A stretch of DNA of 64,000 nt from Bimuria novae-zelandiae CBS 107.79 (GCA_010015655.1 ML976669.1:62001-126000), one strand, 5' to 3'; counted from the first letter of the stretch, positions 12,371-26,085 are shown. Notes: generated from the letters alone by a model not told the origin. Translations and numbers: made by a program.

Positions 12371-14209
12371 TTAGCTGCTCTCTCCAATACCATCCGTCGT
12401 ACCATAGTTCCTCTTGGCCCTACCCGTGATGTCTTGCCACGTAGCGTTGAACCTCCGTCCCGTGCTGGCAAGCAAGCCCTCTTCCTCTTCCTCCTCGAGA
12501 TCGCGATCAATCTGCTCCTGGTCCAACTTCGGTGTCTTGAACAGAGTCGTGAGGAACACAATGAGGTAGACGCCCAAGAAGGCAAATTGAGCCCAGAACA
12601 GCACGACACCAAAGAACGGGAAGTTAATGGTGACGCGATTGATGAAAGTGCTTAGGACGCTAGGTGTGCATACACCCTTGGCGTAATGGTTGATGGCAGT
12701 CTCGGTGCAAGGCTTAATGTCTTCCGGGAAGTCTTTACAGCTTGGTTGATCGCCTGGGTGACGTGGCTCGCGGTCGCAGAAGGTTTGAGGACCGAAGGTG
12801 GCATACTGCGGGGCCACTACCATGGCGACGGAATAGTTGATGGCTAGAACGATGAGATTGAGGAGGACGGTTGCCATGAGAAGTGCTTGGGGTGAAGTAT
12901 GGCCCTTGCGGATCCTGAAAATGGTGAGCCAGAGGAAGCGGATACCGACTGTTGCGATGCCGACGACAGAGGAGCAGAAGAAGAAGAGTACGAGGAGCAG
13001 GAAGAGGACATAGTCGATCGGAAAGACCTTGGAAGACTTGACCAGGATCCAGTTGAGGGGCTGGAAGATGTTGATGTGGCCGAGGATGTAACCGCAGCCA
13101 GCCTTGCAAATGGAGTTCTTGGCCTTGTCAATGCCAGTGATGAGCATACTGGCGAAGACGAGGAGTGCAAGCACAGCTAAGAGGAGGCCCCCAATGAGTT
13201 TGAGGGGTCGGAAGACAGCCTCAATCTTAATCCAAGCCTTAACGAGCCAGTGTCGATCTTCGCCTGAGGACTCTGCAGCAAGACGCTCACGACGGATCAG
13301 GGTGCGCTCCTCACGAACCAGAGCCTCCAACTCGCGTCGGTCACGTGGGTCCAACCCGCCATGTCGCCCCTCGCTGCGGCCCTCGAGCTGCCTCTGGCGT
13401 TCTCGGTTGGATTCAAGTTGCGAGGCGGTGTCGGCGGCTAGCGACGGAGCGGACACGGAAGGAGCTGATTTGATCATGGCAACGGGAAGGAGCGCCATAC
13501 CGGCACCAGTATACAGCACATAGAGTACGGTTCCAACGAGCATCAAAAGGCCCAGAGCAAAGGACAAGGCGCGTTCGCCGTCTGAAATTTGTTAGAGATG
13601 TATCCTACAGCATGGAGTCCCGCATCGTCGCGTCAGACATCATCACTTACGGTTCTCAGCAAGCAGATGCTTGAAGTAGTCGAGGTCCAAACGATCATCG
13701 TCCTTGGCTTGCTTTGCGAACGGAACGAAAAAACCGACGAGAAAGATGATGACGACAAACAGGATAAATCCAATGGTGTACTTGAAAGCGCCCCAGAGCC
13801 GTTGTCCAGCGGTCTGCTCACCGTGCTCGGCGGCATCCTCGTCGTACTCCTCGTACCAGAAGTAGGTAAATGGCACTACAAGCAGGCAGAGCACGGCATC
13901 CAGCGAATACAGTGTATAGTAGACGATCTTCAATGTGTACAGAATGCTGTCAACGCGTTCTGGCGTAGCCCAGCTCTTCTTGCGACCTTGGCTGGAAAGC
14001 GACGTGGAGGAGACGAGAGCAATGTCGACAGGCATGAGCAGCACCGTGGCGAGGAGAGCACTGTTGGTGAATATGCATACCGTCGTCACGGACGCTGCTC
14101 GGTCGCGCGGTGTCTGGTAGAGGTACACGAATATGGCAGCGATGGCGAGTAGAAGGACAATGGTAACGGCGTAGGCCACCCAGATCAAGCTGGTCTGTAT
14201 GAGCACCAT
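12371..14209 (-). CDS. LMBD1-type membrane protein (probable lysosomal/vacuolar cobalamin transporter family)
   Basis: LMBR1-like multi-pass protein matching fungal proteins annotated as probable lysosomal cobalamin transporters. Exon 1 is 14209-13651 and exon 2 is 13581-12371 (minus strand); the 69-70 bp intron has GT-AG ends and joins phase 1 to give 589 aa. The N-terminus ([19 protein letters not shown]) is the first of about nine membrane segments. [19 protein letters not shown] and [17 protein letters not shown] are conserved blocks, and a charged cytosolic loop ([15 protein letters not shown], then [20 protein letters not shown]) sits mid-protein. Later blocks include [20 protein letters not shown] and [11 protein letters not shown]. 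The tail is acidic ([14 protein letters not shown]). Cobalamin is not generally used by fungi, so the substrate named for the family is doubtful here. Divergent from CFT1. Confidence 0.93.
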
Positions 14210-14565
14210 GGTTAGGCAGACTATGCAGCAATGTCAGCTTTCATGAAATTATCAAATTCGCATGGCACTGTGGGGCTCACCTTATAGAGCTAGATGAATG
14301 CAATCGCAGTGACTCGGAGAGGAAGGAACAGGGCAGCAACCACAGGCATCGCGGGATGACGTTGTTTGATCGACACACATCACGATGGTCTAAGCTCCGG
14401 AGCGAGCTCTCCTTCCTTGCATCCATCTGCATGCGCGCTATGTCGCTTGGCGCCCCTTCCATTCAACGTGAACTCGACACAACCTTGGAAAGCGCGACCA
14501 CGACCGAGTCTCTCCCCCGCCTCTCCGCGAGACGATGAGTAGGACGACTGTGCAATCACGTCATC
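14210..14565. promoter_or_regulatory. Short bidirectional promoter with a probable 5' UTR intron for the LMBD1-type gene
   Basis: Only 356 bp separate the two divergent start codons. On the minus strand 14280-14221 looks like a 60-bp intron in the 5' leader: donor GTGAGC after ATAAG, branch-like GCTGAC, acceptor GCATAG, ending 11 bp before the ATG. This is inferred from splice signals only. Confidence 0.6.
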
Positions 14566-14582
14566 ATGCAGTGCTACACTGA
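14535..14582 (+). other. Upstream ORF overlapping the CFT1 start
   Basis: A 15-codon ORF (ATG at 14535, TGA at 14580-14582) begins 31 bp before the CFT1 ATG and ends inside CFT1 in another frame. If the leader starts upstream of it, ribosomes would have to leak past it or reinitiate upstream of its stop. Transcript start is unknown. Confidence 0.45.
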
Positions 14583-17500
14583 AATTGCGCCGCCGACGGC
14601 CGTCAGCCATGCCGTCCACCTTCCTTTCATCGCGCCGCGGGCGAACAACCTTGTTGTCGCAAAGAACTCGCTCCTGCAAGTCTTCGAGCTCAAGTCGACC
14701 GTGACCAGCATTGCCCAGAACGAGGGCGACGCGACTGAGAATGCCGGCCCGTTGCTGGACACGAAGACGTTGGATCTGCCCACGGCGCAGCGTACGGAAA
14801 ACACGGCGAAGTTGGTGCTCGTCGGCGAGTTCCCTCTCGCCGGCACCGTCATATCGCTGGCGAGGATGAAGGTGCTCAACACGAAGTCGAAGGCGGAGGC
14901 ATTGCTTGTGGCTTTTCGTGACGCGAAGCTCAGTTTAGTGGAATGGGATCCGGAGACGTACAACCTCCATACCATATCAATACACTACTATGAGAATCCA
15001 GACTTGCCTGGGATATCGCCGTGGTCCACTGATCTCAAAGACACGTATAACTTCTTGACGGCAGACCCAAGCAACAGATGCGCTGCTCTCAAGTTCGGCA
15101 CCCACAATCTAGCCATCTTGCCCGTCCGCCAAAAGGACATTTTCGACCAAGAGGATGACTTTGACCAAGACGCCTCCAAAGATACGAAGATGCAAGATGC
15201 GAATGGTGCCGAGCCCGTCCAAGAGACGCCATATTCTGCCTCCTTTGTGCTGCCCCTCACATCGCTCGACCCGACCCTGACCCACCCCGTGCACCTCGCC
15301 TTCTTGTACGAGGCACGCGAACCTACCTTTGGCATCATCGCCTCATCGAAAGCCACCGCACCGTCTTTACTTGCCGAACGGAAAGACCACCTCACATATA
15401 CCGTCTTCACCCTCAACCTCGAAGAAAAGTCGTCCACGACACTTGATGTGGTTCAAGGACTCCCTTACGACATCACACAAGTCAAACCATTACCGTCGCC
15501 TATTGGTGGCGCTCTGTTACTCGGAACCAACGAGATTATACACGTGGGGGAGGGTGGGAAGACTACCGGAGTAGCCGTGAACGAGTTCGCTAAAACGAGC
15601 ACGACCTTTTCTCTCAAGGATCAGTCGGACCTCGCCTTACATCTTGAAGGCTGCACTGCCGAGCTGCTGTCACAAGATGCAGGGGACGTGCTCGTAGTCC
15701 TGAACGATGGCAGTCTGCTTACTTTGACCTTCACTCTCGACGGTAGAACCGTGTCGGGGCTGACGGTGCAGCGGGTTGCTGCTGATCATGGCGGCACAAT
15801 CTTGAACACCGGAGCTTCATGCATGTCGAATTTGGGGCGCGGCAGGATCTTTGTTGGCAGCGAAGATGGCGACTCCGCCCTACTAGGCTGGCAGGCTGCG
15901 GGCAAAACTGGCTCATTCAACAGAAAGATGTCAGAGGTTGCCTTGGACGATGAAATGGATGCTGAAGAAGACGAAGAAGAAGTTGATGACTTGGACGATG
16001 ATCTCTATGACAATACAGCACCCGCCGTGAAGAAGATCACCGCGGCAGCTGCCGAACCGACGGCTGCAGGCACCTACACATTTAGGATACATGATACGCT
16101 GCCCAGCATCGCACCGATAAAGGATGTCGTTCTACATACAGATGCAGCAGCACAATATCCAACCACTGGCGAGATCATGGTGGCTCACGGCCGAGGTGCT
16201 GCTGGAGCCATCACTGCACTGAATCGTGAGGTACAACTGACAAACCTTGCTCAGATAGATTTACCGTCGGCAAGAGGAGTATGGGCTGTGCACGCAAGAC
16301 AGCCACCTCCTGGAGGTATCACCGCTGAATTTGGTCAAGATGCTGAAGCAAACATGTCTGCGGATGCTGATTACGACCAGTATCTGGTTGTCTGCAAGAC
16401 AGAGCCAGACGGAAGCCAGAGCACAGCCTTGTATGAAGTCAGCGGAAAGGAGCTGAAATTGACTGACAAAGGTGACTTCGAACGAGATGAAGCTACGTTG
16501 GACGTTGGCACGTTGGCCGAAGGAACCAAAATTGTGCAGATCATGGAGAACGAGTTCAGATCCTATGACTCCGGTGCGTAAACTGCTCATGCTCCCATCT
16601 GGAAATAGTTCTAACTCATAAGCAGAACTGAACATGCTCGGAATCATTAGCATGGAAGATGACGCGGGTGGTGAGCTTAGCATTCTCAATGCCAGTTTCG
16701 CAGATCCGTATCTCCTCATTCTGAGGGACGATTCTACCGTTAAATTGTACAAAGCAAGCGGCGCAGACGAAATCGAAGAAGTCGAAGCCACTGGACTCTC
16801 CTCAACTCAATGGCTCTCTGCATCACTCTTCAAATCATCAACACTTGACGAAATATATGCATTCCTCTTGACGCACGAAGGAGGTCTCCACGTAAGTGTA
16901 CATCTAAAGTACTGGCAAACGCACGCTTACACGGGTAGGTCTTTGCGGCCTCTGACATGAGCAGGCCAGTATACGTTGCCGAAGGCTTATGTTTCCTCCC
17001 CCCGTTGCTTACAACAGACTACTACCCGAAACGAAGTACCTCTAAAGCGACCATCACAGAGATCATCGCGGCCGACATCGGTGACTCAACATCCCGGTCA
17101 CCACACCTGATTGTAAGATAACCTCATGTTTAGTTTTGCGCGTGCTGACCAACAGATTCGCACCTCTACTGATGACCTTGTTATGTACAAGGCTTTCCAT
17201 TACCCTACAAAATCGCCCTCTGAACTTTGGACGACGAACTTGAGATGGATCAAACTTTCGCAACAACACCTACCAAAATATACAGACGAGCTGGATGCAG
17301 CAGATGGCCAAGCGGGACTAAAAAGTACATTGGTACCTCTGACTGATATATGTGGTTACAGTACCGTCTTCCAAAAAGGCACATCTCCTGCATTCATTCT
17401 CAAAGAGGCTTCCAGTGCGCCACGCATTATTGGCGTTGGTGGTAAGGCTGTGAAGGCATTCACACGGTTCAACACTTTCGAGTGCCAGAATGGGTTTGCG

Positions 17501-19124
17501 TATCTCGATGCAGATGTGAGTCTTTCAATACAATTTTATCCCACCACGCTGATTAGTTCCAGGACACGTTACGAATCTCGCAACTTCCCGCTGGAAATCA
17601 CTACGGGCACCTAGGCTGGGCTGCTCACAAGATGCCCTTAGGCTCCGAAATTCACGCTTTTGCGTACCATCCGCGAGGCGTGTATGTCGTGGGAACGGGG
17701 CAGCAAGAAGAGTACATGCTTCAAGACGACACCTACCACTACGAGTGGAAGCCAGAAGGTATGCATTCCCCACACCTTACATTTCATTCCAAGCTGACAG
17801 ATGCCCAGATATAACATTCAAGCCGCACGTCGAGACCGGTATCCTGAAGCTCATCGACGAGAAGGTCTGGACCGTGATCGATACACATGTTCTCGATCCT
17901 CAAGAAACCATCCTCTGCATCACAACGCTCAACCTCGAAGTCTCCGAGATAACGCACGAGCGCAAAGACCTCATCGCAGTCGGCACGGCAGTTGTTCAAG
18001 GGGAGGACCTCGCGACTAAGGGTTGCATCCGCATCTTCGAAGTCATCACCGTGGTTCCGGAGCCAGACCGGCCGGAGACGAACAGGCGGCTGCGTCTCAT
18101 CGTTAAGGACGAGGTCAAAGGCGCCGTGTCCGCGATCTCTGAGCTCGGATCCCAGGGTTTCTTGATCATGGCGCAGGGCCAGAAGTGCATGGTCAGAGGA
18201 CTGAAAGAGGATGGCACGCTATTACCGGTCGCCTTCATGGACATGCAGTGCTACGTTACCTTCTTGAAGACGCTGCCAGGGACGGGCATGCTGATGATGG
18301 GCGATGCATTCAAGGGACTGTGGTTCACAGGATACACCGTATGTCCCATCCCTACCCCTCTTTGACTCTCGCAGATACTAACGCGCAAGCAGGAAGAGCC
18401 GTACAAAATGCTCCTCTTCGGCCGCAGTAAAAACCACCTCGAAGCCCTCGCCGGCGACTTCCTACCCTTTGAGAAATCCCTCTCCCTCGTCGTCGCAGAC
18501 GCAGACATGAACCTGCAAATCCTCCAATTCGACCCTGATAGTAAGTCTCCCTGCCCCTCCCATCTTCCATCCTTTATTGCACAACGCTAACGTACTTTAC
18601 CAGACCCCAAATCCCTTTCCGGCACCCGCCTCCTCCCCCGCTCCACCTTCCACACCGGCCACTTCCCCACGACCCTAACCCGCCTCACCTCCTCCCTCAC
18701 CGCCCCGCTCGCCCCCTCTTCAACCTTCGACGCTGCCGCCGACGCAACCACCACGCCCACCGCGACATCAACTCAACACCTCCTGCACACGACCCAATCC
18801 GGCACCCTCGCGCTGCTCACGCCCCTCAGCGAATCCACTTTCCGCCGCCTCAGCAGTCTAGCCACCTACCTCGCCAACACGCTCGACGCAGCGTGCGGGC
18901 TGAACCCCAAAGCGTTCCGCGTGGCCGGTGACGCTGTTGAGAAGGGTGGGGGTAGTGGCGGCGTTGTGGACGGGAATTTGGTGATGCGGTTTGGCGAGCT
19001 GGGGTGGGGACGGCAGCACGAGGCGCTGGGGAAGATTGGGGGCGAGGGCGAGGAGTGGGTGTTTTGGGGGGAGAGGGAGGTGCTTGCTGGATGGGGGGCT
19101 TTTGGACGGCGGGGATCGCCGTAA
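14566..19124 (+). CDS. CFT1: Cft1, cleavage and polyadenylation factor subunit (CPSF160 homologue)
   Basis: Large beta-propeller scaffold of the nuclear pre-mRNA 3'-end processing complex, contributing to poly(A)-signal recognition. Eight exons: 14566-16573, 16626-16891, 16939-17112, 17156-17515, 17563-17758, 17809-18338, 18393-18540 and 18604-19124. All junctions are GT-AG and phase-consistent, giving 1400 aa, the family length. The N-terminus ([20 protein letters not shown], then [17 protein letters not shown]) is the diagnostic Cft1 start. An acidic insert ([21 protein letters not shown]) lies near residues 460-485. The C-terminal region has LETLAGDF-like and [16 protein letters not shown] CPSF-A blocks (here LEALAGDF and [12 protein letters not shown]). 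The last exon is biased to C in the third position and Pro/Thr/Ser-rich, unlike the rest. It is convergent with RAX2. Confidence 0.95.
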
Positions 19125-20005
19125 ATAGAATATGTTTGAGTCTCTTACCGTGGGAATGGGGAGTGTAGTGTTTGTAGCGTTGAATCAAGTGTTCTTTGGT
19201 CTATCTAGTGGAGTTGCTTGTTGTTAGCATAGTATAAATCTCGAAAGACGTTGGACGGAAAGGATAGGTAAAGTGAGCGTTTGCAATACATATTTCCATT
19301 GCATGCACACGGCTACGTACAGAGCCCCTCCTCTCCCACACTGAATACACCCTACACCCTACATATACACCCTCACTCCTCCTGTCACCTCACCTTCACC
19401 ACATCTTCCCCACGCGTACACAACGCCTTCCTCTTACTGACGTTTACACATTATCCATACAGCCACTTACTGGCCTTCGCACAAGAGAAACAAGAAATTT
19501 CCACTTCGCCCGCACAGAGCCACAATCAGTTCAAAGGAAAAAGGTAAAAGAGGAAAAAACTTAGCCGCATCACGGCGTGGTATCAAACAGATCAATCAAA
19601 ATAAAGTTCAAGAAAAAAGAAGACTCGGGTCCATCCGCTACACTTCCACACTGTTGAGACCAGAGTAGAATCCTCTTTCCGAACCGTACCTATCAACTAA
19701 CCAAGCCAGACCCTCCATAAAGAGGGGAAAAAGCGAGGGGTATCGTCCGCCGTGTTTTCGCCCACGAAGGAGTCTATAACCAAGGTGAGAAACGCCAGCC
19801 ATGCAGTGAAAGTCGCCGTTTTAAAGTGTGTGTGCCGGAAAAGGGGTGTTGCCGTCGTGTATACTATCGACAGAGCCGTCCGGAAGAAAGGATCGACAAG
19901 AAGCGAAAGGTGGGGTCTTCAGCGCGCTGCCATCGACCGTCTCGACGTCCAGTAGATACAAAGAGTCCTTGTTATTACATTCCGCGCTTGCGTGCGTGCG
20001 GGCGG
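19125..20005. other. Intergenic region between convergent CFT1 and RAX2
   Basis: Must hold both 3' UTRs and terminators. Pyrimidine-rich around 19300-19480 and purine-rich around 19500-19620. Short ORFs here are not convincing. Confidence 0.6.
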
Positions 20006-23000
20006 TCATATCGCCGGTGCTCGTGGTCCGGTAAGCGTGCCGAAGAGCTGTGACGGGGGGACGCGATCGGTTTGGATGCGGTCGGTGAACGATGTCGGGG
20101 CTGGGGAGTATCCTGCTGCCTTCTTGCGCCACCATTCGATGAGTATACCGGCAACTACGAGCAAGAACGTGAGAGCGAGCGCGATAGCGAGCGCAATGAG
20201 AACGATGAATCCGAGGGCGAGGTTTTTGCCTGTAACAGGTTAGCGACGATATGAGAAGATGAAGAAGGAGCCTTACCTCCTCCCTGGAAGAAATTCTCGT
20301 GCTCCGCTAGTACCTTCGAAAGGCTACCCGAAGCACCACCCTCTGCTGTGGCAAGAAGGAACGGTGTCAATGTAGTTCCGTTAAAGAGAGCTGCGGATGC
20401 GACTCCAAAGTTGGTGATGTTGATCTGCCCTAGGATCAGGAGATCCTGATTCTTGTCGAGCAAGTCAGACTCGGCGTGGTCCGTATTCAGTGGGAGCGCC
20501 TGGAGCCCGCGAATGTTGGTACCAGGCTCTAACAAGTCTCCGGACACCGCGTTCCATTTGCTACCGTCAAAGCGCTGTAGGAAGGCGTTGCCATTGGCTT
20601 GGCCGGCAGCCCACATTTGAGATCCATCAAGAGTGGCGGGGCAGAGAGCATCGACAGTTCCAGGAAGATCCCTAGCTCCGGCGACTTCTTGAAACTGACT
20701 AGTTGTGGAGTCGTATGTGAAGACCTTGGTCTCGTTGCCGCCAACCGTAACGTTACCAGAGAGCAATGCCTTAGTATCCGAGACCCATACGAGATTAGTG
20801 ACAACACCAGATAGATCTCCGGTCGGGGTGGTCCATTGGCTATGCTCGGTGTTCCAGATGCAGAGCGCTGGGCAGCTCAATTGTCCAGCTGACTCGAACC
20901 GGCCAGCCACGTAGACGTCCTGAGAATTGCGCCGAGGAGCAATGACGTTTACGGTAACGTTTGTACCTTGGAGTGCAGGCGGCTGTGTACCTTGAAACCT
21001 GTTATTGGCGAGGTCGTACGCAACCACTCCTGCGACCTTGCTATCTCCAACACGGCCAGTAACCACACCGCCGGCGAAGAGAACATCACCGAGTAGCCCG
21101 AGAGCAATGAAGGTGGAGTTGGAATCAACTTCGTCACCGAAACCAGTAATTGCGTTGTCATTGTCGATGATAGCGACGTTGGTGATGTTCTGGCCATCTT
21201 TGTCAGTTGCCGTGAAGTGGCCTGCGAAAATCGTCTTGTCAATGTTGTCCCCATTCTTGTGGAACAGAGCAGTAGTGACTCCGGTGGTGTTGACATTTTG
21301 ACCTGCCGTCAGGGCTCGTTTACGTATAGACGCTTGTTGTTGCTGCGTCTTGAAATCGATCGGAAAGCTTGCCAAAGTTCCGTTGCTATTCAAAATGGCA
21401 GCTCCATTTGCACCTAGACCTTGCGAAGAAATCCTGCCGGCGTAGAAGCGCTCTGTGTCGCTCAACTGAGCGTACGTTGTAATGCTACCTGAGATGGCAA
21501 TGGCCGAGACATCCAAGTTCTGCAGCCAGTTGTTTTGAGAAGGCACCCATATGGCAAAGCCGCTTGCAGAGAATGACGATTTGCCGCCAAACCCACGAAC
21601 GGTCTCGAAGTCGCCAGTGATCGCGAGAAACTCCTCTGAAGCATCTCCGGTCAAGTTTGAGATAGGGACGATGGATGAGACCGACCCATCGACACCAGCG
21701 CCGAGGGTCTGCCATTTGTCCGCAGAGTAAGCCGCGACACCCCTCAGATCTGCGTTGCTGTTATCTTGGGTGTTGGTGAAGTTGCCACCGACGTAGAGAG
21801 TCGACCCGTTTTGGTATATGGCGAGGACCTGTGCGTTGAGACCATTACCACTGAGCTTTGCCGGTCCGCTATCAGCTACAGCAAAGATGTTGTTGAGTCC
21901 ATCTCCATTCGTGAAGTTTCCACCAACATAGAGTCGATCATCCGCCATCGCTAAAGCGTTGACGATGGCGGAGCTCTGGGGGCTGAGGCTTGCACCAGCC
22001 TTAGCAACGGTCGATAAAGAGAGGTTTGCGGTGGTAGTCTGTTGATTAGGGTCGTACTCGAACAGTCCGTTCAACTCGGCAGTGTCGTTATCACGTGCCG
22101 ATTTGACTTCGAATCGCACCCTCTGCGCAACCACAGTCAACACGTTGGTGCCGGGGTTCTGGTTGGCGACAGGAGCCAGCGTGACTGCGGGACGGAAACC
22201 ATTGGACGTGTCAACAAAACCATTGTAAATTTCGTCGTATTTGTCGAAGTCGTTAGTTTGGGCCAGTACGGTAGAGCTCGGAGTGGCGCCTTCTTCCATT
22301 GCGACGGTGATGTTGACTCTTCCGCGAGTTGTGCACGTGGCATCTCCTTGACAGCCAGGTGTATACATCTTAACTGTATAGTTGCCTGACTGTGGGACGC
22401 TGGGCTGGAAGACGACGAATGTCTCGTTGGGTGAATAGTCGTTGGTGTTGAGAGTCGCAGTGAGGTATCTGGAACTGCTGTCATGGGAAGGTGTGGGCTG
22501 CCAATTACCGGTGGTAGTGGCTTCACCGCCGCTAGTAGCTCCTCCACATTGCGGTGTGTTGAATTCCTGGATGGCATAGGCATAGATTTCTAAAATGGTC
22601 AGAAACAATCGCAGCAGAAAATATGTAGAGACTAACCGGTCTGGAAGAGCTGAATCCCGTTCAGTCCTCCACCTGCACCATACCATTGGGATATGTCAAT
22701 TCTAAATGAATTCATGCCGACATTGTTCACAAAATCAAACACCTGAGCACTCGTGTTTCCTTGAGGCAACGGGCACCTAGCGTCACAGTACTTGCGCTCG
22801 CCGGTAGTAGGATCATTGTAGGTCAGGTTCATGATACCGCCGTCTGGCAAGGCAGTATAGCGGAACTCCTTGGTTCCACGGCCCTCGAAATTGGTGTTGT
22901 ACAATTGGAGTCTGGTAGGATTGAAACCGAAACCGAAGTCAGCCTTCCAAAAGCCGGGGTTGTTGTCTGCAAGGAGCCACGTGGAGTCGGAGCCTTGGGT

Positions 23001-23789
23001 CTGTGGATTCGACTTGCACGCAATGGTCTTGGGGTCTGTAAAACCCGGTAACCCAGAGCTCGTCTGGGCTGTTATGCTGGCGGCTCCAATGGGCAAAGAC
23101 TGGGTGTTGTTTTCTGCGGTTCCATTTCCGGTGAAATTGAATCCAAACAGGCTGTTGAACTGCCCTCCAAAAACAACGGTATCGTTGGGCCCGGGTACAA
23201 TGGTGTTCACCTGGCCTCCGAAGCCCTTGAACGGCAAATTGGCCCAGCCGGCGCTTCCTTTCCAGATGACTGCGTTTTGGAACGATTTCCCGCTGTCTTC
23301 AAAGATACCACCAACATAGACTTGTCCACGTTCATTGTCGCAATAGAGCGCATTGACCGAGCCAGACAGTCCGGGCGCAGGCGTGACAGTGCCGTTGTTC
23401 GGGTCGATAAGCGCAACGCCGCCTTCAGTTCGTTGTGAATCCACGCTGGTGAAGGTGCCTCCAACTATTATTGTGTCTGTACCCTCGTGTGTGTACCTGC
23501 ACATGGCCTTGACCTCCCCATCTGTGTTCTGTATCTTCGCAAACAAGGCATTTGGAAAGCGGGAATAGAGGGCGCTATTATTGCCAAGCGGTTCCTGGTT
23601 CTGTCCTTCGTACTGGTAGAGCGATATCGAGTCGAAGTCGCCGGCGAAGGCCACGCGGCCCAGTCGCTCGATGTCGACATTAGGAGAGGGTACAGGTGTG
23701 AAAGTGAATGCGGTCGTTCGCGGTATTAGGAGTAGCGAGAGGGCGAGCTTGCCAGCGCGCGATGCCAGCAGCGAGGAGAGGTCCCTCAT
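20006..23789 (-). CDS. RAX2: Rax2-like cortical polarity landmark protein
   Basis: Type I membrane glycoprotein of the plasma membrane. Family members mark sites of polarised growth in yeast and act in hyphal tip growth and septation. Exon 1 is 23789-22637, exon 2 is 22589-20277 and exon 3 is 20229-20006, joining in frame to 1229 aa. The start carries a signal peptide (LALSLLLIPRTTAFTFTPVP). The long extracellular region has repeated kelch/propeller-like motifs (VGGTFTSVDS, VYVGGIFEDSG, VFGGQFNSL, YVGGNFTNGDG, YVAGRFESAGQ) and many N-glycosylation sequons. Exon 3 supplies the C-terminal membrane helix (LALGFIVLIALAIALALTFL), an IEWWRKK stop-transfer and a short tail (YSPAPTSFTDRIQTDRVPPS). 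Without the last splice the reading frame would run into a Ser-rich nonsense tail, which supports exon 3. Confidence 0.94.
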
Positions 23790-26085
23790 GGCCGGCGCGC
23801 GGCGACAGCTCGTCGAAGAATACGGCGGTCGGTGTGTGTGTGTTGGGGTCGAGAGAGCGTGATTAGGAGCAAATGGCGACCACCATGGCCAAGGGCAGCG
23901 TCGACGGCGATTGGTGTGCTGAAGCGGTTCGTTCCTGGAGGGTGCGGCGGACTCCCGATTGGCGTGTTGCGTATGCGGGCTTGGTGAACGGGCCGCGAGC
24001 GAACCTAGAGGTTACGGATGCGCGGAAGTACGATTATGGGCGGTTTGCACGCCGTGGCGAGGCTGAAACGAATGACTGAGGGTGAGAATTGATGCTGAAG
24101 GAAGGGCGAGGAACCACGGGCAAACAGGCGTTGCAGGAGCAGTCGCAGTCCAAGGAGCTCTTGCTGGGGTCCGCCGTCGGGGCTGTAGAAATTGAGCGGA
24201 GCCCGCGATCGCCTCGGTGACCAATGGAATGTGGCTGACGGCCTCTCGCGAACACGCTAACGGAACACGCCAACGGACAGAGCAAGCGCGATTCAATAGA
24301 CGACGACAAACGGGCACTCAGAGTCGATCGCAGTTCGGTGGCGGCAATAGTGTTAGAGATCTGTCTAGTTTCTTATTTCTACCTACATATGTATAGCGTT
24401 GTACTGTGCCTCCGCAAATACACGTCTTACCACCACCCAGGGTAGGCAATACAAAGGCTGGCGATCCTTCTTTCTCCCCACGCCGTCTTCCCCGTCGATA
24501 ACTTACCCACGCGAGCACTCACAGCCAATTGACCTACAAACCCTCACCGTGGCTGGGGTGACACCAGGTCCATGACGGTGGAGCCTCGCTGCCGCTGCCG
24601 TACATATCCCGTCGTTCGGCGAGATATCTTTTTTCCCTTGCATCTAGCAGACCGACTCCATGCAAGTCTGCTGACACGCTGGCATTCATGGATCGCGTTA
24701 CGGGCCTAACCTTGTGCTAAAGAAAGACAAACAGAGGTCTCTGAACACTTCACTCGAGAGTGCCACTAACCGTTTGTCTCTTGGGCACGCTCTTGCGCCT
24801 CTTGACTATCCCGTCCAGAAAGGCGTGCTCGCGAGACATTCAACGAGCGCGCCTTCCCGCGACCTACCGCCTGCGACACCTCGCTGTTTTGCCTCAGGCA
24901 GGCCTTGGCAGCCTCCTTTCCCTCACAATGACACACTCCGATCCCACATCTCCTCTGATCCCGCCGCAAGATTTGCATTTTCCTGACGTTCAGCGACATC
25001 ATTGTTTATACGTGCCCTCGAATATATCCTCGCTACCACGCCGCTTGGTCTGGCCACCGTGATCTTCGCCAACATGTGTCACCCGGGAGAGGCCCACAGG
25101 GGTCGCTCAACCCACCCTTGCACGACACTCCGACTAGCGTTTCACAGACCCTGCTGCGAGTGACAAGCACAACGTGAGACGCCGCCAGGCCCGAACGAGC
25201 CCGCAGCGCCGCATCCCATTCGCGTCCCCGCTCTAAATCGATTTTCTACCCTTCACAACAGGGTTGACAGCGTATGAGCCCCTCTTTCCCTGCGTCATCT
25301 CATTGCTTCCAAATTTGGAATCTTTATTTCAACGTGCGAGCGGCAGGTGCGATGGAGCACGGCAGTTGAATAGTGGCAAGAGGAGTGGGAATTGTGATTG
25401 CGGCCCTTGCGCCGAAAAGAATCTCCTGCGTGCTGCACCGGAGATGCGAGGTTGGTGTCGTGCAGCCTTGTACTCCGGCACCGCAGCGTGAGCTAGCCGA
25501 GGAGGCACGGGGTATCGAAAGGCTCGCAGCGGGTTGGAGTTACACAGGCACGGGCGGCTGGGTTCGTGGTACAAAGTCATATATTGAACCTGGGCACCGG
25601 GTCCGTCGTTGACGATCTCAGCGACCGACAATCACGAAGCAAATCGCAATCATAGAATAGTAAGACACTGAGCAGACAATTACAACGAGTTGTGCCTCAG
25701 TGCTCGAGCAGACGTAGAGCTTTGCAATTAACAGAGTATACAAGTCAGGCCGACGGTATATGCCTGCAATGAAATTTGTGCTTTGGGTCGATATATTGTC
25801 TACACTGGAAAGACAATGCATTTATAGCTGTAAGCATGCTCAATGATTTTTTAATCTAATGGAAGTGGATATAAATAAAGATTAAGGATTAGATTACACA
25901 ACAACTGCTGCTGTGAGCACACTCGACAGTCAATCCATCACACCCGTCTCCCAGTCGTCTCTACAAATACTAATCTCGTGTACCTGCCCCATCTATCCAA
26001 CGCCGCGCTGATGCAAAGTAGTAAAGATCAAACCCTCTAACCCGGTCCTGCTCTTGAAGTTCCACCCCCACTACACCCATCTCCC
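23790..26085. other. Long intergenic region upstream of RAX2
   Basis: About 2.3 kb with several 60-100 codon ORFs on both strands and no recognisable product. Contains the RAX2 promoter and 5' leader (right of 23789) and, near 25850-26085, the 3' UTR of the minus-strand MFS gene. I see no RNA gene or repeat. Confidence 0.5.

Noticed and set aside
12899..13180. Plus-strand acidic frame (Glu/Asp-rich) inside the LMBD1-type gene
   Set aside because: It is the antisense of hydrophobic membrane segments; such acidic shadows are expected opposite Leu/Phe-rich coding.
23790..25700. Search for tRNA, rRNA or other RNA genes in the long gaps
   Set aside because: No cloverleaf with matching A/B box spacing was found by eye here or in other intergenic regions; this is not a substitute for tRNAscan.
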